From Prostheceraeus crozeri (Eukaryota; Platyhelminthes; Polycladida; Euryleptidae), in NCBI GenBank assembly GCA_907163375.1, contig CAJQUW010012904.1:1-64000 (forward strand): a stretch of 64,000 nucleotides of DNA, in the 5' to 3' direction. The notes below the pieces were generated by a model, which was given only the letters and a program-made list of their open reading frames with translations, was not told where the DNA came from and ran no database searches. The position numbers were made by a program, and so were the translations under genes. Positions 11,735 through 24,561 of the stretch are shown in pieces. Each line of letters starts with the position of its first letter. The stretch's first letter is position 1.

Positions 11735-13978
11735 CAGTGTTGTTCGATAAAACTGAATCACCTCTAAATTTTCCGAAAAAATGATCAAAAACAACTATTG
11801 TTCGATTCAATTCTGTTGATTAGCATTTGACCATTAACAAAAACATAAGAGAAGGGAAAGATTGACAAAATACATGTCAAACAAGTATCTCAGATGATCA
11901 ATAGTGAATTGGACCACCTCTTACTCTCATGCATTCCCTGATTCTGGAAGGCATTGAGTCAATCAAGTTGGGACACATTTTCTTCAGATCGTCATCTCTT
12001 GCCCATTCTCGCAGCAATGCGTTGATCAGTTCTTGTTTTGTTGTCAACGTTTCTTTTCTAATTTTGCGCTTGAGGATGGCCCAGATGTTCTCAATCGGTG
12101 ATAGATCTGGAGAGTTCCCAGGCCATTTGAGAACTCTGACGCCGGATTCATTCAAGAGTTGCATCGTTTTTCGTGATGTGTGGCATGGCGCTAAATCTTG
12201 CTGAAACCAATTTTCAGACGACGAATACCACTCATTTATCTGTGGAAGAAATCTTCCAGAGATGACACGTGCATACTGATCAGAGTTCATTGAACCTTCA
12301 ACCAAGTGAATACGACCAGTTCCATGGAATGAGATGCAGGACCAAATCATTAACTTCACTGGGTGTCTGAAGGATGGCTTGAAGTACATTCTTGTCGGAG
12401 TTTCACCGGAATTTCTCCTCATGAACTGCGACGCTGCCGGCTGTATTTCTACCGAGGTCTCGTCGCTGAATATAACTTTGTGCCAATCATCCAGCGTCCA
12501 GTCCTTGTATTCACGATACCATGCAAGTCTTCTTTTTTCATGTCTTCGGTCAGAACCTGGCATTTCAATGGACGATATGCTGGTCTGTCGTTTTCTGTTA
12601 AGCGTTTTCTTAAAGTTGATGGGCTGATGTCAATGTGATAATCATCTTTCAGTTTATGAGAGAGGTCGCTCGATGTTGCACGGGGATTTTCTCTGGATAG
12701 CTTCAGCAGAACTCTATCGCCCCTTTTATCGGTTTTTCTTTCAGATCCGCAGAGAAATCGGTAATTTTCGTATGAATTTGTGCTTCGGTACCGACTAATG
12801 ATGCGACTTGTGGATGATTGGCTCACACCGACAGGGCCTGCAATCTCATGTGTTGAAAGACCAGCATGCTCATGTAGTGCAACGACCTGGGCTCTGGTTT
12901 CGTTGTCTATATCACCCATTGGCCCCCAATTACGATACCCCAGTTTCGTATCCAAACAAATGAATTGTCTTATCAATGCTGTGATCTGCTGCTTTATAAG
13001 ACACTCGCTACTTCACTACGCAATTCAGCGGCGCCAGTCATGAATAGAATTCAATAGATTGATTGCATGAAGGTCTTCTGATCGAGTGTGAGTCATCCCA
13101 ACAGCTGCGCTGTGGATGATTTGATTAGCGTTGACACAGAAGCAATAGACAGCGATGATTTTGCGCTGGACCGGGTATGGGCGATAGTCAAGGCCCAGTA
13201 GCCTAAGCAATCAAGTGATCACCAGTTGTTCAGTTTATGAACTTCCTAGAGTTACGGAATGATTTTATTGAAAGCTGACATATCACATAAAATTCTGTGA
13301 AAAATACAGACTGTAAAAAGTACTTGCGCGAATTTTTCAGCCACTTTACTTGGAAAAAGCAAATTCTCCTGTTAATAATTCGATGTTTTGTTTGATGAGA
13401 CACTTGGTATCGCCATCCAGTGGCTCCAGTCATGAATAGAATTCAGTAGTTTGATTCCAAAATGTTCTTCTGATCGAGTATGAGCCATAACAACAGTTGT
13501 AGCGTGGATAATTTGATTAGCGTTGTGACAAAGCCGATAAACATTGATGATAGTGTGCTGGACCTGGTATAGACGATAGGCCTAGTAAGCAATTGAGTGT
13601 TGACCCAGTGTCCTATTTATCGGAATTCTCTGGAGCTACTGAATTAATTTATTGAAAGCTGACATGTCACGCAAATTTCTGAGAAAAGTACAGACTGCAA
13701 GAAGTACTTGCGCGAATTTTTCAACCACTTTACTTTTACTCCAAATATCAGTAAAATCTGCCGAAGCTTAGTTGTCCTAGTAAGGTCTGTCTTGGACGGA
13801 AAACTTGTTGCAGGTTAACTTTTGTCATCATAAAGTTTCAGAACATAACCAATGTGAACTAACTAAATGATTGGTGAAGCCTAATTTAGCAATTAATATG
13901 CTATGTAGCAAAGAAAAGAAGTTATCAGGAATGTACCTCAATTTTAATGGAGTGATTCAGTTTCATCGAACAACACTG
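11735..13978 (-). mobile_element. Tc1-type DNA transposon, nearly complete (2,244 bp)
   Basis: It is flanked by TA at 11733-11734 and 13979-13980. The ends match: the left starts CAGTGTTGTTCGATAAAACT and the right, reversed, CAGTGTTGTTCGATGAAACT, continuing through GAATCACC and GAATCACT. The transposase is on the minus strand (12919-11898). The 5' third of the element contains two diverged copies of a segment of about 400 bp (13028-13355 and 13426-13738) in direct orientation. The whole element lies in the intron of the SLC17 gene, in antisense orientation to it. The well-kept ends suggest recent activity. Confidence 0.92.
11898..12919 (-). pseudogene. Tc1-type DD34E transposase with one frameshift
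   Basis: The N-terminal half starts MGDIDNETRAQVVALHEHAG and holds a helix-turn-helix (LSTHEIAGPVGVSQSSTSRI) and a second DNA-binding motif (SSDLSHKLKDDYHIDISPST). The C-terminal half holds the catalytic triad: D in VIFSDETS, D in WFQQDLAPCHTS and E in SPDLSPIENIW, with exactly 34 residues between the second D and the E. The reading frame shifts once near 12540, between the PLKCQVLTEDMKK region and RRLAWYREYKDWTLDDWHKV. The rest is open to the TGA after GGPIHY. It acts on the CAGTGTTG terminal repeats. With a single break it is only recently dead, or the break is a sequence error. Confidence 0.9.
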
Positions 13979-15947
13979 TACACTTTAATCTTTTTTTGTT
14001 CATCTTTTTGGTGGCAAATGCTGACTATCAAGTCAAAATAAGTCAAATCGATGTAGATTCGCGTTTCTCTGTGATTGCCACGAGGATGCGATTCAGACTT
14101 CTGATTCAGTTTTTCTTACCACAATTTATAGATGTTCCGTAAGCGCAGAATGGAAGGGTTTCGCGAATTCCATGACTTGACTTTACCCACGGTTTACCTG
14201 AATTGACCAATTGCATACGCCGCTCATCAGTGTTCCATGTCAATTGAAAAGCTAAACCTCAACCTAGGGAACATTGAGAATCAAAATCGCATTTTTTGCA
14301 TTGTGGGCTAAACTTCAAACAGTGCTTTCGTATTACATGTATATCTGCATTCCACTTGGCTAAATCTCCTTCAGTCGAAATCGTCGTGTAGAAAATAGTA
14401 AGAAGATGTGGTTTCATCAAGTACAAGTTAAATTTGGCATGGTTTATTCTCGCAAATTCTTCTGAAACCCTTCCTCATAATTATCACATACTTTGATAAA
14501 CAACATGTTTTGATTGGCCAAAGAGGATAGAGCAAATGTGCGTTACAATTGAATCCATACAAAATCTAGAAGTTTTACAAACATATTGAAAATGCGACGA
14601 AGCTTTGATTGGCCATTATCTTGATGACTGGGAAAAACCAAGAAGACTGTTCTTGCTGCTGTTATTCTTTTATTTAGCAATGTATTTCCACTTATACAGC
14701 AGAGATCGCGGAATAAATGGAAACATGGGCAGGATGAAGCTCAATCGTTCCTACTGGTCATCAAAATAATGAAGATGCAAGCTGACTTTTGTCATCTGAT
14801 TTACGAAGATAACATCTGATTATTTTACAAATAAGCTTGGCAAAGTCAGACTCCTGTAGGCCTAATATAGCGATCTTATGACCTATGTAGTAATTTGCGG
14901 ATACGAATATCTATTCGTTATATCATGTCCCAAACATAAATGCTGAAAAAAAATTCAATTTTTTACTGTGTGCGTCAAAATGCGCATGCGAATCCTTTAT
15001 GCAGTCTATCTAAAATTTCATTGTGCAGGTGATTAAAAAAAGCACTTTTATAATTCTTCTGGTACATTGCATGTGAGCAATCAATAGGGCAGGTGAATAC
15101 ATTTTCTAACATATCAGATCTTGCGGTTTTATATAATATATAACAATCATATCACTTTCACATCTTTCGGTTCTGAAATTCAACTTCTTGCCTTGCCATT
15201 TTAACGGAAATCTATACGATTGAGGAAAAATGCTAGATCTCCTCGATTTGAATCGTCATATGTATATTGTTCGATTTCTATTGTCTGAATTTCCACATAC
15301 CGGGTTTGAATGATGAAAAGTGGTTCGAAGAATCATTGAGAATATCGCACACGATTGAACAGCATGTATAGACTGTCATCTGGCGCGAGGAATGTAAGAG
15401 TTTTGTGGATATTAGTCAACGGTTTCGTACCCGTTTCGGTCGACACTCGAGAGCTCCACAAAGAGCATCCGTGCAATCAAGACTTTAGCACGTGTGAATC
15501 GTCCGAGCACTGTTTGTCACACTGAACAGCTGAAAAGTTGTCATTTAAATGACACATAATGATGGTCGTGTCCGATTCGCAGAATACAGACGACTTTTGG
15601 ACTAATTTCAGCTTATTTTTCTTGATATTTTTGGGAAAAATACTCAGGTTACTACTAACTATACTGCATACTACTTATAGTATGCTCATTTGAAAAGCTG
15701 ACTGTCATATTTAGTAACAATTCTTATGGTACATAGTGCTTCACCTAAAACACAATATGTAATCAGATATTTCACGTTTCAAAAAATACTTTATCACCCT
15801 CTATTTAAATCTTTGAAATGTTCCATTTTGACCCTTTTTAACTATTCTACCTTGCTTGCTTGACACCTTGTTATGTTGGCGTCACTTATTGTGTCGTTTA
15901 CATCACTATTGATAAAGTTGGACCAAATTTGAACCTTTTCTTTGCAG
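13979..15947. other. Remainder of the SLC17 intron
   Basis: This is intronic sequence between the Tc1 element and the next exon. I see no gene or complete mobile element. A normal acceptor (CTTTTCTTTGCAG) ends it at 15947. Confidence 0.5.
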
Positions 15948-16859
15948 GGTGCCAGTGTTGGCTCTATTATTGGACAAATGATCGTTGGACCCCTCTCTGA
16001 GTCAAGCTTGGGGTGGCCATCTGCATTTTACGTCATCGGTGGTGCTGGCATTTTGTGGTGCTTTATTTGGCTTCCTCTGGTGCATGATTCACCTGAATCA
16101 CATCCACGAATTTCCGAAGAGGAGCTTCAGTTCCTAGAAGAAAGTTTAGGTAGAAGCAGTCAGTTATCAGCAAATCTTCAAGGAATACCATGGTTTCAGA
16201 TCCTGACTGATCGTGCAGTATGGGCTCAAATAATAGGATCGTTCTGTGCATCAGCTATCTTCTTTGCAATGCTAACATGTGTTCCACAGTTTTTATCAGA
16301 CGTTCTTCATTTGGGGATCCTTTCAGATAGCCTGCTGGCATCACTACCTTCAGTGTGCAATATATTTATCAGCTTATTTACTGCCTATCTATCAGACGTT
16401 GCAGTACGTAGGCAGATCGCGCCTGTTGTTGTTATCAGAAAAGTGTTTACTTGTACAGGATTCATTGTTGCTGGAGCATCATTGATTGGCATCATATTTG
16501 TATCATGCAATGCAACTGCTGCAATTACGTTATTGGTACTAGCAGGAGCTGGACTTAGTTTATTTGCAGGTGGCATAATTCCAAACTGTTTAGAAATCGC
16601 CCCAGAGTATAGTGGAACTATGTCAGGTCTCACTAACTTTGTAAGTTCCGCGGCAGGTATTCTGACTCCTTTTGTAAGTGATGCATTGACTTCAAATGGA
16701 ACTCCTCAGCAATGGGATATTGTCTTTTATGCTGGGGCGGCCATTACAGGGTTTGGTGCGTTTTCCTTTGCAGTACTTGCTTCGGCTGAAAAGCGTCCCT
16801 GGAGTAATCAAACTACTGGAAAAGAAAACGATGAAGAAGGCCTCATTCAGGACTCGTGA
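15948..16859 (+). CDS. SLC17 (sialin/VGLUT-like) anion transporter, last exon
   Basis: It follows TTTGCAG and continues the frame of 10919-11446 (VVYQ then GASVGSIIGQMIVGP). It encodes the C-terminal half: SLGWPSAFYVIGGAGILWC (helix 6), the conserved loop DSPESHPRISEEELQFLEES, then IPWFQILTDRAVWAQIIGS (helix 7) and five further helices to EDGLIQDS-like tail ending in TGA at 16857-16859. Total protein is about 479 residues, normal for SLC17. A candidate AATAAA lies near 17170. There are no internal breaks. The subfamily (sialin-like A5, phosphate-like A1-4, VGLUT A6-8) cannot be set by eye. Confidence 0.92.
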   Translation, partial: GASVGSIIGQMIVGPLSESSLGWPSAFYVIGGAGILWCFIWLPLVHDSPESHPRISEEELQFLEESLGRSSQLSANLQGIPWFQILTDRAVWAQIIGSFCASAIFFAMLTCVPQFLSDVLHLGILSDSLLASLPSVCNIFISLFTAYLSDVAVRRQIAPVVVIRKVFTCTGFIVAGASLIGIIFVSCNATAAITLLVLAGAGLSLFAGGIIPNCLEIAPEYSGTMSGLTNFVSSAAGILTPFVSDALTSNGTPQQWDIVFYAGAAITGFGAFSFAVLASAEKRPWSNQTTGKENDEEGLIQDS

Positions 16860-17419
16860 ACTAAAGGACAAGAATTTTCATGAAAAGTCTAGATTTTTGT
16901 AAAAAACTACAAACTCAACAGTCAAACCATGTGACCTGTCTAATTTTGTTAAAACTCATGTGAATATAGTCATCATCCAAGTACATAGCAAAAATATTAA
17001 TGCTCGGCGTTTTTCAAATTCTTCAGAAAAACAGCGGTTTTGGCTTTTAAAAAATGTCATCAGATTGCTCGAAATGCTCATTAGATTGCTGAAAAAATAC
17101 AAGCGCATTTACACGCAGAAACACAAAAGAGATGAGCTTTAGGAAGACGACAAGGAAAGGGAATTTTAATAAATCACATGAGAAACTTCAGTCAGGCTTC
17201 TTTGAGACGCTCTGCAATCAATCATAGATCAGCTTTATGAAACATCTTCGAGAAGTGTTCAACTTTATGCAACAAATAGAGAGAGCATGACCACAGACAG
17301 GATAAAAATGATGCCGCTATTATGGCACGACAGACCACAAGATAATCTAGATGACACAATATTCTCCAAACATTGACAGATATGAAGTTGACCAGAAGAG
17401 GGAACTAAAATACTATATA

Positions 17420-17564
17420 CAGTCACAGCTCGGTAATTAAGGCTTTCAATGTCTTAATTATCGAAATTCTTAATTAAACAGCAACTTATATATGCCAAAT
17501 ATGCAAAAAATGCCAATTAACCGAAGTCTTAATTATCCGTATCCGAATTAACGAGCTTCGACTG
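17420..17564. mobile_element. Pogo/Tigger-like MITE (145 bp) flanked by TA
   Basis: The left end is CAGTCACAGCTCGGTAATTA and the right end, reversed, CAGTCGAAGCTCGTTAATTC. TA lies directly outside both (17418-17419 and 17565-17566). The CAGTCGAAGCTCG terminus is characteristic of pogo/Tigger elements of the Tc1/mariner superfamily. No coding sequence remains. Confidence 0.8.
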
Positions 17565-19469
17565 TATGAATAAATTACCAAGAATTCTCATAGAATAAAC
17601 AGCAGTGAAATCAATGTGACTGAGTTTCATTCCAGTTCCAGCAAAAGTTGGGCCGAATACTAGGTGGACTCAAATTTTAGACTTAAAGTGCACATTTCGC
17701 ATGAGATTTAGTTGAAAATTTAGGATCAAGTCCCAATATTAATTGTCACAAATAAGTTTGCTTTACTATGTTGTACTGTATACAAAGCAAAAATTAATCG
17801 TATAATGCATGCACTAAAGCTACAACGCATTAGATGTTATTACTAGTGCTTGATGATACTAGTGTTCCGATGATACACTGACTATCAAATACGCTGACGA
17901 CATTTTCTTACTCTCTCCTATTTTGGGTCATTTTACTTCTTCTCCTGTTACGAACATGTTTGCTTGCGTAAATTTATGGGCCGACTCTAATGACATGCTC
18001 ATCATGAGAGTATTGCATTCATTGCAGTTCCATTTGTAATGCTAGCTTGGAAACATAGAGAACCGGGCATTGCTGATTGTTGTTATTCATCAACATCACA
18101 AGCTACCGCATTAGTTATTGTCATTGATGGAGGCTGATATCAATTTCAAATAATATGGAAATAAAGCTGTGTTGTACAGTAATACTTTCATCAGTATTTC
18201 ATTTCGCATTGAAGCGATAATGTCTATTGATTGATGAAGTAGTGGTTTGGTTATGTATTCTTTTCGGCAATAATTCTTTGAAGCAGCATGGTGACGCAAT
18301 GGTCACTTGGATGCTTCCCAATTATCATCATTAATCTTAAAATAATGACAAAAGTCGACCTTATAGGTTCAATCCTATGTAATCTTTATTCGTCTCCGCG
18401 CATGTATTGTAGATATCCCGCAGCTTTATTTGACCTGTAAAGCAAATTATTGCCCGCGAGGGAGATATTACTCCAATGCACTGGAAGGAGCGTAATCTAT
18501 GTCTATTATGAGTGCTCTTGTCATGCTTTAGCCATAGAAGTAGATAATAGTACACTAGAATGGAAGTTTGATATCTTGCCTATATACAATGATGGCACAT
18601 GGAAAAATCTATGGCTTGTAGATCAGATTCGATCTAAAACATTGCATCATAGTCAAACTATTTGTCAAGTTGATTGTCGAAATTGTTGACAGCAAATCAC
18701 AGGATCTTCATGTAGAGAATTGCAAGTGAGATGGTGGCATTGTATCGTGTGAAATAGCCTACTATTCCATGGATTAACATACTGTGTCTATTTGTGCCTG
18801 TCATTGACAACTATTATACAAATTTTCAACACTGGATTACGAATTAAAATTTGGTTCACGGAGTCGTAATTGAAAGTGGTCGCTGTACTGGTTGGAAGAA
18901 TATCTCAAGAATTCACAGATAAAATTTCTAATTATTGGATAATTTCTCGGTCAAGCGGTTAAGAAACCTAGTGTTTTTCTAGAATAAGCACACTTAAAAT
19001 CTTCCTTACCTACAATCATTTCTCAGATAAATAAAATGTCGCTGGAAATCTTCAATTAATCAATGAATGACTTATGTGATATAGTTTGATGATATTTTGG
19101 CAGCTGATATTCGAATGCATGTAGAGATTTTGAAAATTGTTCAAATATAGTGAACAGGATCCCTTTAAAGTAAAATGAATACCCGAAGATCTTGGCCTTT
19201 GATTTCAAGCTGGAGTAATGCATTTTCTGTAAATCGACATCACAAGTTGCATATGTGTCTGATTATACTCTTGATAGATTATATGAGCGATATTTCAAAA
19301 TGATGAACGTACAGACCGTTTTAAAGGATTTCCTTCTTTCTCATTCTGTCGCCGCCGTATTTAATAAATTCATTATTGCTTTTGTGCACATGATCTTTGG
19401 ACAAGGGGCAACAATCCAGATCACAAATTGGTTTGATAAATATAAATGCCAATCAGAAAACTTGGAAAC

Positions 19470-19577
19470 CAGCTGGTACAGTTTGCATTTTGCCCCAACT
19501 AAGTTCTCCCGACGTGTGCCATAATTTTCATGCAATTTCCATTCTAGGACTTTCTATGGTATTGTTAATTTCTATGG
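19470..19577 (-). mobile_element. Partial CATAG MITE (reverse orientation)
   Basis: The plus strand reads GCCCCAACTAAGTTCTCCCG, then GTGTGCC, CAATTTCCATTCTAG and ends AATTTCTATG, matching the reverse complement of the first half of the copy at 9494-9747. The other half is missing. Confidence 0.6.
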
Positions 19578-21361
19578 CTTTAGCATAGACGCGATCTATG
19601 AATAGATATTTTACGATAGAGCAGGCTAAATTTCTATTCCAATACTCTTGATAATCATAGACATATGCATAAATAACTATTATTGTGCATATCCGTTACA
19701 TTCTTATTACACAGTGTCGGATATCCATGGCTGTAACTCCGAATTTCGTAGAAATCCTATTGTAATCCTTGAGCAATCTATGCTTAAAATGACATGTTGC
19801 CCAATATTCGATGGCAAAATGTTCATAAAGTTCACTGTGCAACTGAATTCTGTTGTGCACAAAAGAACTTTTACTTCATATCATTTTCCATTGCATAAGT
19901 TGTTCAATTATCATAAGAGTTTTAATTCGGTCCCAGAAAATGTCACACGTTGACATTTTCGACATGTTTAGCTAATGCACTTTCCTGAAATGCACATTCG
20001 TCGCTTTCTCTAACGAAAAGAAAGAGGTGAGATATGAGACTATTTCCTAATAGAGACAATAGAACATTTTTCATCAGTTGAATGAGCAGCATCATTTAGA
20101 TAAAGGAAGACTTTACAGTAAAAATCTCAACCTTGTTCTATGAGTGAACTTTTCTAATTTAGAGCTTTAATATGAAATATTTCTTATCTTTTAATCTGCA
20201 AATATCTCTCAATATCAGATCTTCTATAATGATTTAAGTGCATTTACTTAGACGATTCATTCTACATCAAGCACAGTCATAGTACCTACATCATAGCACA
20301 TTCATAGCTGTTTGATAACTATTGATGCATAGCACTCGAGCGTTTCGGGCGATCATTAACCGGTCTGGACATGGCATAGGATGGCCACTCAGCCAATACG
20401 CTATATCAAGTTGCCCTATGCTATGTCATAGCTATCTATCTTTTATAATCGGATGATGGTTGTCCGAAACTACCGGTATATGTTGCAGAATTCCACGTTT
20501 ATTTGATTGTCATGACCACTTGCTACGAATTAGCTCTCTGAAAGAAAGCAGTTAACATTCCGTCAAGCCATCGTTCTTTTTGGTTTTATATCAGCGTCCA
20601 ATTAAAATTTGAATTGGACGTTCTTATATTATAAATCTGCAAAAGTCAAATACACTGTGATTGGTACTTTTGCAATGAAATTCACTACCGCACTTATTTT
20701 TAATGCACTTTAAGAGCTTCTGAATTGTGTGGAATAACTTATTCTGCTGATATTTTCCATGTCGCTTAATCAGGGTTTGAGATTCTATCTGAAATTATGT
20801 CCTCAATCCATATAGACTTTACCCTTAAGAAGCTTCAAAAGCGATAACAAAAATTAAAAGGTCTTAACAAACAGTCGTGACACAACTATCAACAGCTTCG
20901 TATTTACTCTTTACATTTCCTGGAGAAGAGACACCCTTGTAATTGGCAATGGATTCCTCAGGCACCACAGTCATTGCTAGTGAGTCTGAGATAGGCGCGG
21001 TTAACCCTTTCACAGCGGCTAATGTATTGAAAAATTATTCTTTCACATGCGGATGGCTCGCTGTGCGAGTCATAAGAAGTTTTCCTCTCAGTGCGGCATG
21101 GCCTGCTCTACGAGCCATAAAATTCAGCGGGAAAACACGTGTTAAAGTGATAAGATAATGGACGAAATGTTGATAACTTTGGAGAACATTTTTTTACTTG
21201 GGGGCGTATCGGTATCTCTTATCGCAAAACATGTCATTGTCATCCAAACGTTGACGCGGAAACCCTTTTATCTCAAACAGTGCATTTGTTAATATTTGGT
21301 AATAAACCTGATTTCTTCAGAACTGATTTTTTTCCAACTGAGATTGTGAACACTAACTATT

Positions 21362-23196
21362 ATGTACCGCAAACGATATTCACTGGATCGTACTGTAGAA
21401 TTGATCTGCCTAAACAGTGACGACGAAATGGATAATGTTAGTGAAAGCGACTCTGATGATTCAGATCAGTTTTCTGATCTTGATGACTCCGTCCTACCGC
21501 AGTTGACTATGTTGCCGCCCGATCCATCACCTGTTAATTTTACGTCATTCGCCAAAGCTGATTCTCCACCTATTCTCAAGGATTCTTTCGTGTCCTCCGC
21601 TTCCGGCTCTGCTGCTGTTTCTCGCACGACTTCTGCTCAAATTGCTAGTCCGTGGAAATTTGTCGAAGAGGTGAACGATAGTCGCTCGGAGCTCCCACCC
21701 TTTCTCGGTGCCGCAGGTCTTCGAACAACATACGAAGAAACAATGCTGTCAAACACAAGTGATGTTGACATTTGCAGAAGTGCTCTCAGTTTTTTTATTA
21801 CGGATGAGTTAATCGAAACACTTGTGCAATTTACAAATATTCGTGCTTCGATCTATCTTCAAACAGAAACTCTAAAGCCCCATTCTCACTTTAGAAATTG
21901 GACTAATTGCTCTTTCGCCGAAAGGAAGAAATTATCGGTATCGTGCTGCTGACCGGGCGTCGTGAGGAAGCCTCAACTCACTGACTACTGGAGTACTGAT
22001 GATTTAGTTTGTACTCCCTTCCTTCACTCCGAATTTTCTCTTACACGAGATCGTTTTCTCTTGATTTTACATTTCATTCGATTCGCAAATTATGAAAATT
22101 TCGGTGGCGAACAGAATTGTCTTCGTAAGATTCAGCCATTTGTTAACTTGATTCGTTCGATTTGTAAGGATGTGTATAGGCCATCTCAGAATGTGACTGT
22201 GGACGAGTCTTTACTTTTATATAAAGGTCGGCTGTATTTTAAACAATACATACCGGCGAAGAGAAGGCGCTTCGGAATCAAAATTTATTTTTTATGCGAA
22301 AGTGACTCTGGTTTTACATTGAACTTTTCATTTCACACTGTAAAAGCAGATCATGATCAGTTTGCCTCCGCTTGTTCCAGTCTCAGTGTTTCGGAGCGAA
22401 TCGTTGTTCATCTTTGTGATGAACTATTGGATTTAGGATACACTGTTTGGTGTGATAATTGGTTCAACAGTGTCAGGTTGGCCAATTATTTATTATCAAG
22501 AAGAACGCTTTTAGTCGGCACTATTCGTCCGAACCGTGGTGTCCCGCCCATGCTTCAGGAGGCCGTGGTAAATGTAAGAGAGACAAAGTTTTTGCGTTCG
22601 GACGACTTGCTTCTATCTAAATTTTGTGATAGAAAGTCGTCTGGACAGAAAATTGTTTTTATGATTGATACAAAAACAAAGTTGCTCTTTCCGATTATCA
22701 GCGTGTTATAAAAGGTGGAAAGAGAATAATTTTTAGAAAGAGTACTACCATGTCGGAGTATAACAAATTTATAGGAGGAGTTGATCGTGCTGATCAAATT
22801 TTACATACTTATGACGCAACTCGAAAATCATACCGCTGGTTCCATAAAGTGTGCATACATCTTATTCAACGAATGTGCCTCAATGCCCACATTGTTTATT
22901 CCATTTACGGGGGCCAGGAAAATTTTCAAAATTTCTTAATGTCATGTGTTCGTCTCTTTCTGTGTGAAACAGGGATAGGGAGGCAACCTCTTATACCTCG
23001 AAATGCGTCGTGTGCTTCAAACTCGCATTTTCCATCTAAGTTTCAACCAAGAGGAAATAACATTCATCCGACTAAAAGATGCCGTGTGTGTTATTCACTT
23101 GGTAGGATTAAAAAAACTACCGTATTTTGTGATGCCTGTCCAGGAAAACCGGGACTTTGCATTACTCCATGTTTTGGTAATTACCACTCAAAATAA
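21362..23196 (+). pseudogene. piggyBac-type transposase, frameshifted
   Basis: It starts MYRKRYSLDRTVELICLNSD and has an acidic, serine-rich N-terminus. The catalytic region shows the three family aspartates: D in NVTVDESLLLYKGR, D in YTVWCDNWFNS and D in NKFIGGVDRADQ. The C-terminus is a cysteine-rich zinc ribbon (CRVCYSLGRIKKTTVFCDAC and following CxxxCF). The frame is lost around 21925-21960, where a readable LLLTG-type block lies in another frame before RKPQLTDYW resumes. A further shift lies between 22711 and 22750. So the gene carries at least two lesions, but most motifs are clean, which points to fairly recent decay. It would cut and paste at TTAA. Confidence 0.9.
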
Positions 23197-23895
23197 ATTT
23201 CTTTTCACTTCGCATTTTTACTTTTATGGGGTTTATTGGAATATTTAATCATGTGAATGACGACATGTCAACCATTCAGACGATACATAGAAGCTCAAGA
23301 ATAACGCGTGCTCCATCATGACTTGAATGTAGCCCTATTTGATTAAATTTAGAGTATTAGGCGAATGATTAAATTTAGAGTCTAAGCGTACTTGTAAAAT
23401 TTGTAATCAATGTGATATAACGTTCAATTCATTATACGATTTCGATGGTTTTGGAAATACGATAAACATGTACTAAGAGTACTGAGACATAATGAAATTT
23501 CTTTATTCATACAAATATAATAACCAAATAATAAACTTCTGAAGCTCAATCCAGATAACTATCTATGTTCAAAAATTATTTAATGAATTAAACCCAATGA
23601 CGAAAATGAAAAATTCAGAAATTTCTTGTATCTCTGTCCGCCTTGTTTTTTATGTTTAGTTTTAAAATTAAGTACGTATGTTGACTACTTGCATATTCGC
23701 AGTGGATTACATGCAATAATTTAATAAATGAAACATTATCATTCAATTATAATCATAATCAACTTTCGTAGTTCAGATATATTCAGCCACATCAAAATTA
23801 TTAGTCAACTATAGCTGACCGCCCACTCGGAAAATTCAAGAATATATATATATACATTCAAGACATGAATATAGATATATTGAGAAATAACTTGG

Positions 23896-24036
23896 AGAGG
23901 AAATAACATTCATCCGACTAAAAGATGCCGTGTGTGTTATTCACTTGGTAGGATTTAAAAAACTACCGTATTTTGTGATGCCTGTCCAGGAAAACCGGGA
24001 CTTTGCATTACTCCATGTTTTGGTAATTACCACTCC
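23896..24036 (+). repeat. Duplicate of the transposase zinc-ribbon coding end
   Basis: About 140 bp nearly identical to 23051-23190, the coding sequence of the zinc ribbon, beginning GAGGAAATAACATTCATCCG. It has one single-base difference in the run of A (TTTAAAAAACT against TTAAAAAAACT). It lies about 700 bp after the transposase stop and has no transposase body in front. It is either a segmental duplication or the end of a second, deleted piggyBac copy. Confidence 0.85.
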
Positions 24037-24561
24037 ATATTGCATCCATCCATTAGCTTTCTTCGTTATTGCATGATCAATCTTGAAGATAGTAAAAGTC
24101 AAATATGTGGATCATATATTAAAATTATGTATTTAAAGAAGCTTTCGGTTGCACGAATATTCTCATTTGGGGATTGGAGGGTAGACCTTCAATGTATGGT
24201 ATTTAAAAAGAAAAACTCCGATTTTCTATAACTGAGCAGGAAAGGTGCTGAAATGCATCGTTCGATCTTAAAATATCGGAGTTATTCTATCTAAATGACA
24301 AACAGTGAACTAGCGGAGGCCTACACTCCAATGCCCTGAATAAAAATATTGCAATTACAATTTGAATTTATCAGCGACGTAGGGTGCCGTTTTGAAAAAG
24401 GAATTCGAGGAAAATCTGAATATAGGGTGATCCACATACATTATTTCGATCTATTCATATGCAAGCGCTTACATGCAAGACAAGTAATTACTACTGTACA
24501 CGGATATGTGCAAAACTTCGCCTTAAATCAAACTATGCTCCGCATACATTTTGCATTGATG

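Larger units (their letters stand above)
16860..20999. other. Gene-poor stretch
   Basis: Apart from the pogo-like MITE at 17420-17564 and a partial CATAG MITE at about 19470-19577, I recognise nothing. Several open frames of 60-100 codons have no known domain and no splice context that convinces. Confidence 0.45.
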
